Positions 10,502 through 21,054 are shown, counted from the stretch's first letter. The stretch: DNA of 64,000 bases from CAVWDI01 sp963753725 (GCA_963753725.1 CAVWDI010000017.1:124001-188000), one strand, 5' to 3'. Notes: generated by a model from the letters alone, not told the origin. Program-made: numbers and translations.

Positions 10502-10716
10502 GTATTCTACGTGTAATTTAATATTGTTAGTTGAAAATTTACTTCAGGGGGTTGTCTAATTCAAAATATTCGGGTTTGAATGCGTATCACATATATTTGA
10601 TTCACCTTTCTGTTGCCCTATGACATACAAATATGATGACACTCTTCACTGTGTTATTTTCGACTAAATTGGTATAACTTATTATATATTCTCGAGGAAC
10701 TAATTAGACCTTCCCA

Positions 10717-11058
10717 ATGCATGAACTTCCAGTCACACAAAACATTTTAGATATTGCCATTAAACATGGTAAAAACTCCAATGCGTCGCGTATTTTGCAG
10801 CTCAATATAGTTATAGGTCAACTTTCATCATTCATCGATGATTCCATCCAATTTTATTGGGACTTGATTTCAAAAGACACAATGGCTGAAGGAGCAACAT
10901 TGAATATCATGAGAATCCCGGCTGAATTCTCTTGTTTGGATTGCGGCAACCATTACAATATATCACCGGATGGTTTCGAGTGTCCAGATTGTGGGAGTTC
11001 TCATGTTGAAATTCTCACTGGAAAAGAGTTTTATTTAGATTCTCTTGACATTGAATAA
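10717..11058 (+). CDS. hypA: Hydrogenase maturation nickel metallochaperone HypA
   Basis: Delivers nickel, together with HypB, to the large subunit of [NiFe]-hydrogenase. The 113-residue protein begins MHEL; His2 is the conserved N-terminal nickel ligand. The structural zinc site is formed by two CxxC pairs, CLDC and CPDC, around residues 74-94. It is the first gene of hypABFCDE, with 21 bases to hypB. The 215-base upstream gap contains AT-rich promoter-like sequence (roughly 10660-10690) but no clear -35/-10 pair. Confidence 0.95.
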   Translation: MHELPVTQNILDIAIKHGKNSNASRILQLNIVIGQLSSFIDDSIQFYWDLISKDTMAEGATLNIMRIPAEFSCLDCGNHYNISPDGFECPDCGSSHVEILTGKEFYLDSLDIE

Positions 11059-11079
11059 TAACTGATTGGAGATATTTGG

Positions 11080-11748
11080 ATGACAAAACGTGTACCAGTT
11101 GTTGAAAAAATTATGAGTGCGAACGATCAGATCGCTGCTGAAATACATAAACTACTCAACAATTCCCATGTTTTTAGTATGAATTTAATGGCTTCTCCTG
11201 GCGCAGGAAAAACATCATTGATCGAATTAACTGTAAAAGAACTAATTAACAATTGGGTTTTGTCAGTTATCGATGGTGATATTGCAACAAGTATAGATGC
11301 AGATCGTGCGGCTGCAGCCGGCGCACAGGCTATTCAGGTTAATACAGGTGGGGAGTGCCATCTTGATGCTGTGATGATAAAAAGTGCAATCGAGCAGATT
11401 GATTTAGTTTCAACAGATTTATTGATTGTTGAAAATGTGGGAAATCTTATATGTCCAGCTAGCTTCCAATTGGGGACTCACATTAACGTTCTAATATCTT
11501 CAATCCCAGAAGGAGATGATAAACCATATAAATATCCCCAGATGTACCAGAACATCGATGCTTTAGTCATCAACAAAATTGATTTACTGCCTTATGTAGA
11601 TTTTAATCTTGATTACTTCTTGCAGGGTGTAGAAATTTTGAATCCAGGTTTAATAAATTTCCAACTTTCCTGCCGTACAAAAGAAGGTGTTGAGAATTGG
11701 ACACAGTGGGTAACTGAAAATGTATCCTCATTCGTAGGAGAGGAATAA
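11080..11748 (+). CDS. hypB: Hydrogenase maturation GTPase HypB
   Basis: SIMIBI-class GTPase that drives nickel insertion into [NiFe]-hydrogenase by GTP hydrolysis. The 222-residue product has the P-loop ASPGAGKTSLIE near residue 41, the switch region with IDGDIAT, the metal-binding GGECHLDA motif (Cys-His at the dimer interface), ENVGNLICPA, and the NKID specificity motif. It lacks both the N-terminal CxxCGC site and the His-rich nickel-storage tail found in some HypB, so it is the compact form. Spaced 21 bases from both hypA and hypF. Confidence 0.96.
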   Translation: MTKRVPVVEKIMSANDQIAAEIHKLLNNSHVFSMNLMASPGAGKTSLIELTVKELINNWVLSVIDGDIATSIDADRAAAAGAQAIQVNTGGECHLDAVMIKSAIEQIDLVSTDLLIVENVGNLICPASFQLGTHINVLISSIPEGDDKPYKYPQMYQNIDALVINKIDLLPYVDFNLDYFLQGVEILNPGLINFQLSCRTKEGVENWTQWVTENVSSFVGEE

Positions 11749-11769
11749 TACTCGCGTTTTCTAAATTTT

Positions 11770-14216
11770 ATGAATCAGATTAACGGATTTATTATTAAAA
11801 TCGAAGGTATTGTCCAGGGAGTAGGATTCAGACCGTTTGTTTATAGTTTAGCGAAGAGATTAGAGTTAACCGGATGGGTCCGTAATACTTCCGGAGGAGT
11901 TGAGATAGAAGTCAATGGTTTAGAGATGCATCTTGATAAATTCATAATTTCACTACAATCTGATGTTCCATCTCTTGCTCGTATAGATAAACTCGCCTTT
12001 GAAAAATGTGAACCCGATAATTATGCAGATTTTTCTATCATTCAATCTAAATCTATCCAGAATGCATTTCAACCAATTTCACCTGATGTAAGTATTTGCC
12101 CCGATTGTTTACAAGAGTTGTTCGATCCCTCAGATCGCAGGTATCTCTATCCTTTCATCAACTGCACAAACTGCGGACCTCGTTTCACTATAATCAAAGA
12201 CATTCCTTATGATAGACCGAAAACCACAATGGCAGAATTTGAAATGTGCCATGATTGTTCAATTGAATATAACGATCCATTAGATAGACGTTTTCATGCA
12301 CAACCTATCGCTTGCCCTGCGTGTGGTCCTCATGTCTGGATAGAAAAAGAAACCGATGAACAAAATAGCCACATAACTAATAACAATGGCTTATTGAACA
12401 CATTGTCCAATCAAGTTTCAATTCAAGCCGTAATAGAAGCTCAACAACTGCTGGCCGATGGAAATATCATCGCGATAAAAGGTTTAGGTGGTTTTCATCT
12501 TGCGTGTAATGCATACAATCCCCTTGCTGTAAGAAAATTACGCGACCGTAAACTAAGAGTTGACAAACCTTTTGCAGTGATGTTTAAGGACTTTTCCTCT
12601 GTTTCTTCAAACTGTTTTGCGACTCGATATGAAAGAAATTTGCTTGAATCCCGTGAGCGCCCCATTGTTGTGCTTCAAAGAAATCCTACCTCCACTATTG
12701 CTGCTGAGGTTGCTCCCAATCAAAACTCGATTGGAGTAATGCTGCCTTACACTCCCTTACACTATCTATTGTTTGCTGAACTTGGATTATCACATTCAGA
12801 AAACATCATACCTGTTGCATTGGTCATGACAAGCGGTAACTTGAGTGAAGAACCCATTGCAGTAGAAAATAATGAAGCAGAAGAAAGGTTATCAGGTATA
12901 GCTGATGCTTTTCTCCTGCACAATCGTCTTATCTATACTCGCTGTGATGATTTTGTATATCGGATATTTAATAATACAAACATAAAAAATCCATCACCTG
13001 AGTTTAAAATCCATTCAAATAATTATCCCTTAAAGGCGCTCTAAGAGGATTCGCGCCAAATCCATTCATATTACCTTTTAATTCACAACCAATTCTGGCA
13101 ACGGGAGCTGATCTAAAAAATACGTTCGGATTTTTACGAGACAAATATGCCATAATCAGCCATCATATAGGTGATTTAGAAAACTATGAAACGCTGAAAT
13201 CTTTTGAAGGAGGCATATCTCATTATGAAAGTTTATTCAGGATCTATCCAAAATTAATTGCCCATGATTTACATCCCGATTATTTTTCAACTCGCTATGC
13301 ACTGAAACGTTCTGAAATTGCAGGGATTCAGACAGTTGGAATTCAACATCATCATGCACATATAGCATCTTGTATGGCTGAAAATGCCTATGATGATCAA
13401 GAGAAAGTAATAGGAATATCATTTGACGGTACGGGATATGGCACAGATGCCGCAATTTGGGGAGGGGAAATCCTATTATCAGACTACAAAGAATTTCAAC
13501 GACTCGGACATCTGAAATATGTACCTTTACCAGGTGGAGATCTGGCCATTCATGAACCCTGGAGGGTGGCATTATCTTGGCTAAGTTATTCAAATATCGA
13601 ATGGTCGGAATCATTACCACCTGTTAAATATGCGATCACAAAATCCCAAAACAACATAAATATTCTTGATGTACTAAATCATCAAATTCAAACTGGCATT
13701 AACGCCCCCCAAACTTCCAGCGTCGGACGACTATTTGATGCATTGTCTGCATTAATTGGGATTCGAGAGATGGTCAACTATGAGGCACAGGCTGCAATTG
13801 AATTGGAGGCAATTATTGACATGGATGAGCAAGGTTTTTATCCGATAGAAATTATAGAATTTGAAGATAACAATAACCCTGATAGTTTTTCTTCCTTTGT
13901 TCTCGATCCAGCTATACTTTTCAATTCAGTCGTCACAGATATCAGGAATAATGTTCCAGTATCTACCATCTCAGCTCGTTTTCACAACAGCATGGGTGAA
14001 ATTGTATTAAAGTCCTGCCAATTAATTAGAGATGCTTTTTCGATTAATACTGTTGCATTAAGCGGTGGTGTTTGGCAAAATACTGCATTACTTTCAAGAT
14101 CTGTTAAATTGTTAAACAACGCTGGTTTTAATGTCCTTATCCATAAATTGGTTCCGAGCAATGATGGCGGTATATCGCTGGGACAGGCTGTTATCGCTTC
14201 GAAACAATCTACTTGA
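11770..14216 (+). CDS. hypF: Carbamoyltransferase HypF (one frameshift)
   Basis: Makes the cyanide ligands of the [NiFe] active site: it uses carbamoyl phosphate and ATP to carbamoylate the C-terminal cysteine of HypE. Domains in order are acylphosphatase (GIVQGVGFRPFVYSLAKR), two zinc-finger-like segments (CPDCLQELF, CTNCGPRFT, CHDCS, CPACGPH), the YrdC-like ATP domain (IIAIKGLGGFHLACNA), and the Kae1-like carbamoyltransferase domain with metal ligands in the HHHAH motif and FDGTGYG. The frame ends at 13044, but a one-base shift near 13035 restores LRGFAPNPFILPFN and continues without a stop to 14216, giving about 815 residues, slightly longer than typical. Since HypF is required for hydrogenase maturation, I favour a sequencing error. 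Confidence 0.92.
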
Positions 14217-14236
14217 GAAAAGCGGAGAATAATAAT

Positions 14237-14485
14237 ATGTGCCTTGGTATTCCTGGAAAAATTGTCGACATATATGAGAAAGACGGTTTGCATATGGGCA
14301 AAGTTGATTTTGGCGGAGTAACTCGTGAAGCCTGCCTTGAATATGTCCCCGAAGCAAATCTCGGGGATTATGCTCTGGTTCATGTTGGCTTTGTTTTGAA
14401 TCTCATCAGTGAACAAGAAGCCCAAGAGACGATGCAACTTCTTCGGGAAATCGCAGATGTTGAAGCAGAATTGAATCCCGAATAA
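14237..14485 (+). CDS. hypC: Hydrogenase maturation chaperone HypC
   Basis: Small chaperone that carries the Fe(CN)2CO group with HypD and hands it to the hydrogenase large subunit. The start at ATG 14237 is fixed by the family requirement for a second-position cysteine: MCLGIPGKIV. An upstream in-frame start would hide that cysteine. 82 residues with an acidic C-terminal helix. Twenty bases separate it from hypF upstream and hypD downstream. Confidence 0.95.
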   Translation: MCLGIPGKIVDIYEKDGLHMGKVDFGGVTREACLEYVPEANLGDYALVHVGFVLNLISEQEAQETMQLLREIADVEAELNPE

Positions 14486-14505
14486 ATTAGATTTAAAAAG
14501 ATCCC

Positions 14506-15600
14506 ATGAAATTTCTAACAGAATATCGCGACTCTGAAATCGTTCAGGGAATATTGGCAGAAATAAGTCGCATAACAGTTAATGAATGGGTTCTAATGGA
14601 AATCTGTGGTGGACAAACCCATTCAATAATGCGATATGGCCTGGATCAACTTCTACCAGATAAGATTGAACTTGTTCATGGTCCTGGATGCCCAGTATGC
14701 GTAACTTCACTTGAACTGGTAGATAAAGCGCTTAAGATCGCATCGATGCCGGATGTAATATTCGCATCCTATGGAGATATGCTGAGAGTGCCAGGTTCAA
14801 GTGGTGATTTATTTTCTGTTAAAGCCTCAGGCGGCGATGTACGAGTTGTGTATTCACCGTTAGACGCGGTCAAGATAGCGCAAGAAAATCCAAATCAAAA
14901 AGTAGTTTTCTTTGCCATAGGATTTGAAACAACCGCTCCAGCAAATGCAATGAGTGTTATTCAGGCAGAACTGATGGGAATAAAAAATTTCTATCTTCTT
15001 GTTTCCCAGGTGCGTGTACCACCTGCGATGCACGCGATATTAAGTTCTGCCCAAAATCGTGTACAAGGTTTTCTCGCAGCAGGTCATGTATGTACTGTTA
15101 TGGGTTATTGGGAATATCTGCCTATTGCACAGCAATACAAAGTACCAATGGTTGTAACAGGCTTCGAACCAATCGATATATTGAATGGAATTCTTATGAC
15201 AGTTACACAATTAGAACAAGGGCGTATTGAAGTCGAAAATGGATATCCCCGAGTTGTTTCATTAGAAGGCAACAAACAAGCCCAAAATGTTATCAACCAG
15301 GTATTTTCTGAGTGTGATCGTAAATGGCGTGGTATTGGAAACATTCCAACAAGTGGTTGGTGTCTAAACTCAAAATATTCGGACTTTGATGCGGAAAAAA
15401 TATTTGATGTTGAACAAATCCAACAGGAGGAATCTCAAATTTGTATTGCCGGAAAAATTCTTCAGGGACTGAATAAACCTACAGATTGCCCAGCATTTGG
15501 CAGTGAGTGTACTCCCATCAACCCATTAGGTGCCACAATGGTTTCGTCTGAGGGGGCATGTGCTGCATATTTCCGATATGCTGACATTTCAAAACAATAA
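14506..15600 (+). CDS. hypD: Hydrogenase maturation iron-sulfur protein HypD
   Basis: Scaffold on which the Fe(CN)2CO moiety is assembled, in complex with HypC. The 364-residue protein contains the conserved MEICGGQTHSI motif near residue 30 (iron-site cysteine), HGPGCPVCVT, GFETTAP, and the C-terminal cysteines binding the [4Fe-4S] cluster (CxxFGxxC in CPAFGSECTP). Intact and of normal length. Confidence 0.96.
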   Translation: MKFLTEYRDSEIVQGILAEISRITVNEWVLMEICGGQTHSIMRYGLDQLLPDKIELVHGPGCPVCVTSLELVDKALKIASMPDVIFASYGDMLRVPGSSGDLFSVKASGGDVRVVYSPLDAVKIAQENPNQKVVFFAIGFETTAPANAMSVIQAELMGIKNFYLLVSQVRVPPAMHAILSSAQNRVQGFLAAGHVCTVMGYWEYLPIAQQYKVPMVVTGFEPIDILNGILMTVTQLEQGRIEVENGYPRVVSLEGNKQAQNVINQVFSECDRKWRGIGNIPTSGWCLNSKYSDFDAEKIFDVEQIQQEESQICIAGKILQGLNKPTDCPAFGSECTPINPLGATMVSSEGACAAYFRYADISKQ

Positions 15601-15631
15601 TTTTTCATTACTATTATCACAATAAATAATT

Positions 15632-16720
15632 ATGACCAACAATACTCAAGATATAAATGGTCTTGTCTGCCCGATACCATTAGCCCATGATGAAAAGATC
15701 GTTTTAGGACATGGAAGTGGGGGCAAAATGTCTCAAGATCTTATCGAAAAGACCTTCTTACCTCCACTTGACAATCCAATTCTAAGAGCTGCTAATGATG
15801 CAGGTATCGTGGAATTAATATTACCGCAGTACAATGGAGAAAAAGTTTCCGGACGTCTGGCGATAAGTACTGATTCTCATGTAGTAAAACCAATATTCTT
15901 TGCCGGTGGGGATATTGGCCGCTTGGCTATTTGTGGGACTGTGAATGATATCGCCATGATGGGTGCCCAACCATCCTATCTTACCGCCAGCTTTATCCTT
16001 GAAGAAGGTTTGAACATTGATGTCCTCAAGATAATCCTGGAATCAATGCAAGATTCTGCCGCAGAGGCCTCCATCCAAATAATTGCCGGCGATACAAAAG
16101 TTGTCGAGAAAGGCAAAGCTGATTGCCTCTATATTAATACTGCGGGTGTGGGTATCCTGCCGCCAGGAATTAATGTCAATGGAGGAAATTCCCAGCCTGG
16201 AGATATTGTGATTTTATCCGGAACAATAGGCGATCATGGAATTGCCGTTTTGGAAGCCCGCGGAGAATTAGGTTTTAAATCATCAATTGAAAGTGATATA
16301 GCCCCATTAAATGGCATCGTTCAAGATTTATTTGAAATCACGGATCAAATACACACCATGCGAGATCCAACTCGCGGAGGTTTAGCGACTAGCCTCAATG
16401 AGATTGCTAAACAATCTCAGGTGTGTATCGAAATTGAAGAGATCAATATTCCGGTCAACCCAGCAGTATTATCTGCTTGCGAAATGCTAGGTTTCGATCC
16501 GCTTTATATAGCAAATGAAGGAAAATTTATATTGATTGTCCCAGAAGAATTTACATACCCCATTCTTGAAAAAATGAAATCTCATAGATATGGACAGGAT
16601 GCTGTAATTATCGGCAGAGTTCTTGATAGTCCTAAAGGTCGTGTTCTGTTGCGTACTTCTATCGGTACAACAAGGGTTGTGGATATATTGACCGGAGAAC
16701 TACTTCCAAGGATATGTTGA
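15632..16720 (+). CDS. hypE: Carbamoyl dehydratase HypE
   Basis: Receives a carbamoyl group from HypF on its C-terminal cysteine, dehydrates it with ATP to a thiocyanate and passes cyanide to the HypC-HypD iron. It is an AIR-synthase/PurM-fold protein of 362 residues. The glycine-rich LGHGSGGKMSQDLI motif lies near residue 27, followed by NDIAMMGA and the DPTRGGLA segment. The protein ends exactly with the essential PRIC tail. It is the last gene of the hyp operon. The convergent methyltransferase gene follows 41 bases downstream, with no clear terminator visible. Confidence 0.97.
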   Translation: MTNNTQDINGLVCPIPLAHDEKIVLGHGSGGKMSQDLIEKTFLPPLDNPILRAANDAGIVELILPQYNGEKVSGRLAISTDSHVVKPIFFAGGDIGRLAICGTVNDIAMMGAQPSYLTASFILEEGLNIDVLKIILESMQDSAAEASIQIIAGDTKVVEKGKADCLYINTAGVGILPPGINVNGGNSQPGDIVILSGTIGDHGIAVLEARGELGFKSSIESDIAPLNGIVQDLFEITDQIHTMRDPTRGGLATSLNEIAKQSQVCIEIEEINIPVNPAVLSACEMLGFDPLYIANEGKFILIVPEEFTYPILEKMKSHRYGQDAVIIGRVLDSPKGRVLLRTSIGTTRVVDILTGELLPRIC

Positions 16721-16761
16721 TTTAGTTCATATTGGATGACTTATCGACTATCACCCATGAG

Positions 16762-17301
16762 TTATATCCCTCGTTTTCGATCCTCAAAATTGCTCCTTGA
16801 AATCTGAACATCGATTGTATTGATTGCGGGGAAAGGAATTTGCTGCGCATTAAAGCTATCTCTCTCGGCCAAAGCTACCATCTTAACCCCAAAATTCTTA
16901 ATATTTGGCTCCTCAATGATAATTCTCCCTCCAGGAGCAAGTACACGCCATAATTCATTTACAGTCACCTGTTGATCACAAACATGATGAAAAACATCAA
17001 CCATTATTATTCGCTCAAAATAAAAATCTGGATATGGTAAATCCTCAGTATGGGAACAAACTGGAATAAGTCCACCTTTTTCCCACGCTTCGTTCAACAT
17101 TACGCAAGAAAGATCGGTAATAACAACCGAGCGAGTTTCATGTTTAAATTTATTAGATATCCGTCCTGTACCCCCGCCAGCATCAAGTAAAAAACCTGAA
17201 ATTGGCAACTCAATTAGTTCAATTAATTTCTCGGATCGATTGGAAGTGAATATGCGATCATAATAAGGTGCGATAATATCGAAGTGGTCGAGTAACGGCA
17301 T
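16762..17301 (-). CDS. Class I SAM-dependent methyltransferase
   Basis: A 179-residue methyltransferase of the UbiE/methyltransferase-11 type. Motif I, LLDAGGGTGRIS, near residue 38 binds SAM; motif II/post-I VITDLS and motif IV-like RIIMVDVFHHV follow, then the LAPGGRIIIEEP motif. The substrate is unknown. It is short for UbiE and lacks a recognisable specificity insert, so I do not assign quinone methylation. Convergent with hypE. Confidence 0.75.
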   Translation of the reverse strand: MPLLDHFDIIAPYYDRIFTSNRSEKLIELIELPISGFLLDAGGGTGRISNKFKHETRSVVITDLSCVMLNEAWEKGGLIPVCSHTEDLPYPDFYFERIIMVDVFHHVCDQQVTVNELWRVLAPGGRIIIEEPNIKNFGVKMVALAERDSFNAQQIPFPAINTIDVQISRSNFEDRKRGI

Positions 17302-17436
17302 AATTATAATAAATTCTCTTTAAACAAATTGATTTTGCTGTAAAGCTATGATAAGTTTTTACTTACCCTACAATGAAGAAAAAGAAATTCATTTTCTGAA
17401 ATCTAAATCCAAATATATTTTGGTTTTTGATTAGTT

Positions 17437-17661
17437 TTAGAATTCTTCATCATCATCATCAAGCCAAAGTTCTTCATCATCGATTTCCTCCCATTCGTCC
17501 AATGCCTGTTCTTCATCCTCCCATTGGTCATCGGTTCCTACAACAAGAGTCCTTGAATAAGTCAAGCAACCAATATCGGAATCCAGTTCGATAGTAGTTG
17601 CTTGGCAATAACCATCATCTAGAAATACACAATCGATGTAATGGCAACGTATCCTCGGCAT
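17437..17661 (-). CDS. Small cysteine-containing acidic protein, unknown function
   Basis: A 74-residue protein. The first third has four cysteines in a CxxxxC-like pattern (MPRIRCHYIDCVFLDDGYCQ, with another Cys at about 32), suggesting a small metal-binding or zinc-ribbon fold as in DUF1540-like proteins. The second half is almost entirely acidic (runs of Asp and Glu). A ribosome-binding-like AGGAG lies just upstream of the ATG at 17661. It sits alone between the methyltransferase and relA. Function not recognised; the composition and a plausible start support it as real. Confidence 0.6.
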   Translation of the reverse strand: MPRIRCHYIDCVFLDDGYCQATTIELDSDIGCLTYSRTLVVGTDDQWEDEEQALDEWEEIDDEELWLDDDDEEF

Positions 17662-17783
17662 TTACTTCTCCTGATCGAAGAATAATTGGATGAATTTCAT
17701 ATAGTAACGATAAATGTACCTCGGCGAAAAATTATACCACCATGAATTTTAAATCCAGGAACCCATTCTGAATAAAATAAATT

Positions 17784-20021
17784 TCATCCAGGACGAACAC
17801 GCTGAGCTTCTAAAACATTAGGTAGATTTTCTAATCGGTCTAATAAACGACTTAGTTGTACAATATCCCTAACTTCCAAAATCAAGTCAAATACAGCAAA
17901 ATTTCTATGAGTTTCTACTTTAACACTTGGCATGTTCACACCTTCATCAGATATAAGTGTGGAGACATCCTTCATTAATCCATCCCGGTCATAAGCCTTC
18001 AATCTTATGGGGATCGGATAGGTTGTTTTTGGTTCTCCCCATGAAACACGAACAAGTCTTTCTCGGTCCTTTATTCTGAGAACATTTGGACAATCCTGAC
18101 GGTGAATTGTTGCTCCACGTCCACGTGTTATATATCCTATGATTTCATCTCCTGGAACTGGATTGCAACAGCGAGCAAATGTTGTTAAGAGGCCTTTCAA
18201 TCCTAATACGGTTACAGAGTCATCGCTAACTTCTTTACCTGGAACCACAAATGTTTCAAGAAATTCCTCTTCTTCCTTCTCTTCAAATTGAAGATGCTTC
18301 ACAATTCTTGCGCCGGGTAGATCTCCTGTACCAATCGCAACATATAAATCTTCAACATTCTTAAATTCGTATTCCTTCGCTAACTTTTCCAAACTAATAT
18401 CTGTTAATCCAAGTCGCCTGAGTTCTTTTTCTAATATACCCTTACCTTGAAGCATGTTCTGTTCACGTGCCTGTTGTTTAAACCATCTCCTTATTTTTGC
18501 TCTTGCGCGCTGGGTTTTAGCCAATCCTAAATTCGGATTTAGCCAATCTCGGCTTGGTCCGCCCTGTTTTGCCGTTAATATTTCCACTTTATCGCCAGTT
18601 CTTAACTTATAATCTAAAGCAACAAGCTTTCCGTTTATTTTTCCTCCTCGACATCGATGTCCAATATCAGTGTGAACATGATATGCGAAATCTATCGGCG
18701 TAGAACCCACTGGCAAATCAATAATATCTCCCCGTGGAGTGAAAACATAAACACGGTCTTCAAATACATCGCTTTTCATACTATCTACAAATTCGTGCGC
18801 ATCTTCTACATCTTGCCGCCACTCCATTAATGATCGCAACCAGACGATGCGTTTTTCATAGTCTTCATCTCCGGCTGATCCTTCTTTATATCTCCAATGG
18901 GCTGCTATTCCATATTCCGCATTTTGGTCCATTTCAGGAGTCCGAATTTGAATTTCTAAAGTACTCCCTTCTTCAAAATTCACGGCAGTGTGCAGCGACC
19001 GGTAAAAATTGTCTTTGGGTGCTGCGATATAGTCATCAAACTCATTAGGGATTGGCACCCAGCGAGTATGGATAATTCCTAATGTTGCGTAACACGCGGG
19101 TATATCAGAAACAATTATTCGGACACCTCGAATATCGTGGACCAGTTCAAATGGAACACCTTTCCTTACCATTTTCCGATAAATGGAAAAGATGTGTTTG
19201 GTTCGGCCTGTTATATCTGATTCAATCCCATTTTTAATTAATCCATCTTTTAATTCACCTATTATTGATTGCATCTCTTTATCGCGTGATGAACTTTCTG
19301 CTGCTAACTTCTCAGCAATTTCCCGAAATTTTTCTGGATTAACATAACGAAACGCCAGGTCTTCTAATTCCCATTTTATCTGCCAGATGCCCAAGCGATT
19401 AGCAAGAGGCGCGAAAATATCAAGCGTTTCTTGTGCAATTCGGCGGCGTTTGTCTGGCGGCATATGACCTAATGTACGCATATTGTGTAAACGGTCTGCG
19501 AGCTTGATGATGATCACCCGCACATCATCCCCCATGGCTAAAAATGTTTTCCTCAGAGTTTCTGAAACGAGATCATATCTCCTGCTTTTTAATATCTTCT
19601 CGGCCTCTTCAACAGGATCACTTTCACCCTTTCTGGCAGCGATTTGTCTTTCTTCTTCTTCTTTAGCCTGATCTTCAGGCCGTTGATCACCCCGTGAAAC
19701 TCTCGGTAATTGTGTTAGTTTCGTTACACCATCCACAAGTGTTTCAATCTCCTCGCCAAATTCCCGCTTAATATCTTTCAGTGTGATATCTGTGTCTTCG
19801 ACTGTGTCATGTAATAAGCCAGCCGATACAACCGATGGAGGCACACATAATTCTGCAAGGATTGATGCAACAGCCAAACAATGATTAATATAGGCTTCAC
19901 CCGAAGCACGCTTTTGTCCTTCATGCGCTTTTTCTGCTACCCGGTATGCGCGCAGAACTAATTCTCGATCAGATTGAGAATAGTTCTCAGGTAGTTTTCT
20001 AATTAGTTTTTCTATGCTCAT
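17784..20021 (-). CDS. relA: Bifunctional (p)ppGpp synthetase/hydrolase RelA/SpoT
   Basis: Controls the stringent response by making and degrading (p)ppGpp. Full length at 745 residues with the standard order: HD hydrolase domain (HCLAVASIL, then LLHDTVEDTD, about residues 45-80), synthetase domain (about 240-350, with HDIRGVRIIV, PKDNFYRSLHTAV and the acidic EIQIRT motif), TGS domain (VYVFTPRGDIIDLPVGSTP), helical region, zinc-finger/CC motif (FARCCNPVPGDEI), and C-terminal ACT domain. Hydrolase residues are intact, so both activities are expected. It carries an acidic insertion of about 30 residues (QRPEDQAKEEEERQ) in the hydrolase part. Transcribed alone. Confidence 0.96.
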   Translation of the reverse strand: MSIEKLIRKLPENYSQSDRELVLRAYRVAEKAHEGQKRASGEAYINHCLAVASILAELCVPPSVVSAGLLHDTVEDTDITLKDIKREFGEEIETLVDGVTKLTQLPRVSRGDQRPEDQAKEEEERQIAARKGESDPVEEAEKILKSRRYDLVSETLRKTFLAMGDDVRVIIIKLADRLHNMRTLGHMPPDKRRRIAQETLDIFAPLANRLGIWQIKWELEDLAFRYVNPEKFREIAEKLAAESSSRDKEMQSIIGELKDGLIKNGIESDITGRTKHIFSIYRKMVRKGVPFELVHDIRGVRIIVSDIPACYATLGIIHTRWVPIPNEFDDYIAAPKDNFYRSLHTAVNFEEGSTLEIQIRTPEMDQNAEYGIAAHWRYKEGSAGDEDYEKRIVWLRSLMEWRQDVEDAHEFVDSMKSDVFEDRVYVFTPRGDIIDLPVGSTPIDFAYHVHTDIGHRCRGGKINGKLVALDYKLRTGDKVEILTAKQGGPSRDWLNPNLGLAKTQRARAKIRRWFKQQAREQNMLQGKGILEKELRRLGLTDISLEKLAKEYEFKNVEDLYVAIGTGDLPGARIVKHLQFEEKEEEEFLETFVVPGKEVSDDSVTVLGLKGLLTTFARCCNPVPGDEIIGYITRGRGATIHRQDCPNVLRIKDRERLVRVSWGEPKTTYPIPIRLKAYDRDGLMKDVSTLISDEGVNMPSVKVETHRNFAVFDLILEVRDIVQLSRLLDRLENLPNVLEAQRVRPG

Positions 20022-20244
20022 TGCCCATTAACCAGTATTTCCAAGGTCAAAGTATAACCATGGGAAGTAATTGAAGCAAGGTACTAAGTGTTTAATATCA
20101 ATAAATGGCCATATAAATATAAATCTATGCGCATTATTGGCAATATTTGTTTAATTAGTGGGTTATTTACAACTCGATTGAAATAGTGTATATATTAATC
20201 ACCGCATTCGGGAAAATATATCCATTCTGTCAAGGAGTAAAAAA

Positions 20245-21010
20245 ATGAAGAGGGTCCGCAATTTATTTATTCTATCCACGCTAATTCTTTCGCTTTTTAT
20301 CACAACATCTGCATTCGCTTCTCCAGATTCCCATAGTTTTCCTGACTTTTCCGAAGGATTACATAACAGGTGGTATTCTGGATATCCCGTATTCAAGATA
20401 GTTGGGGTTGAAAGAAACCAAACCGTTTCTATACACATCTATAATCTTCCACCTGCAGATAGATTCAAAGTAGAGATGGGACCAATGGGTTCCAGAGGTG
20501 AAGATGGCTATAAAGTTGCAAAATTTGATTCCGGCAAAGGAGGGGGTAAAATTTGTACATTTGAAATCCCAAAACCATTAAAGGGTTCAAGACAGATTGC
20601 CATCCGTTTTGAAAGCATAACTGGTTCCGGTTATTATGCCTACAATTGGTTTTACAACAATACCACTGGAAAATGGGATGGCGGTGGAGGAAAACCACCC
20701 AAACACGGTTATTCTGGAATCCCTACTATTAAAATTTAACGGTGTAGTAAGGAATAGTTCCGTAACGATTCAAACTCACAATCTTCCTCCTGGTGATGAG
20801 TTTAAAGTTCTCATGGGACCAAACGGCACAAAAGCAAAAAATGGCTATTACGTAGATTTGATTAGTTCTGGCAGTGGAGGTAGCAAATCCTATACCTTCG
20901 ACATCCCCCATCAACTTTATGGATCCTATAAGATAGCTATTCGACTGCAAAGTACAACTGGATCAGGATATTTTGCTTACAACTGGTTTTATAACAATAC
21001 TACTCGTTAG
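20245..21010 (+). CDS. Secreted protein with two tandem repeats (one frameshift), unknown function
   Basis: An exported protein of about 254 residues with a signal peptide (MKRVRNLFILSTLILSLF, cleavage after ASA near 26). It carries two copies of a roughly 100-residue domain. Shared features of copy 1 and copy 2 are NLPPxDxFKVxMGPxG, a GSGxxxYxFDIP-like segment, and a closing SGYxAYNWFYNNTT. A one-base shift at about 20733, in an AAAATTT run, splits the copies: the first frame ends at 20739 and the second resumes with FNGVVRNSSVTIQTHNLP. The first copy ends in a low-complexity GGGGKPPKH linker. Domain function unrecognised; a beta-sandwich surface protein is plausible. A strong terminator follows. 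Confidence 0.7.
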
Positions 21011-21054
21011 GTTCAGGATAATAAAATCAAGAAACACATATTTCTCTAAAAATA

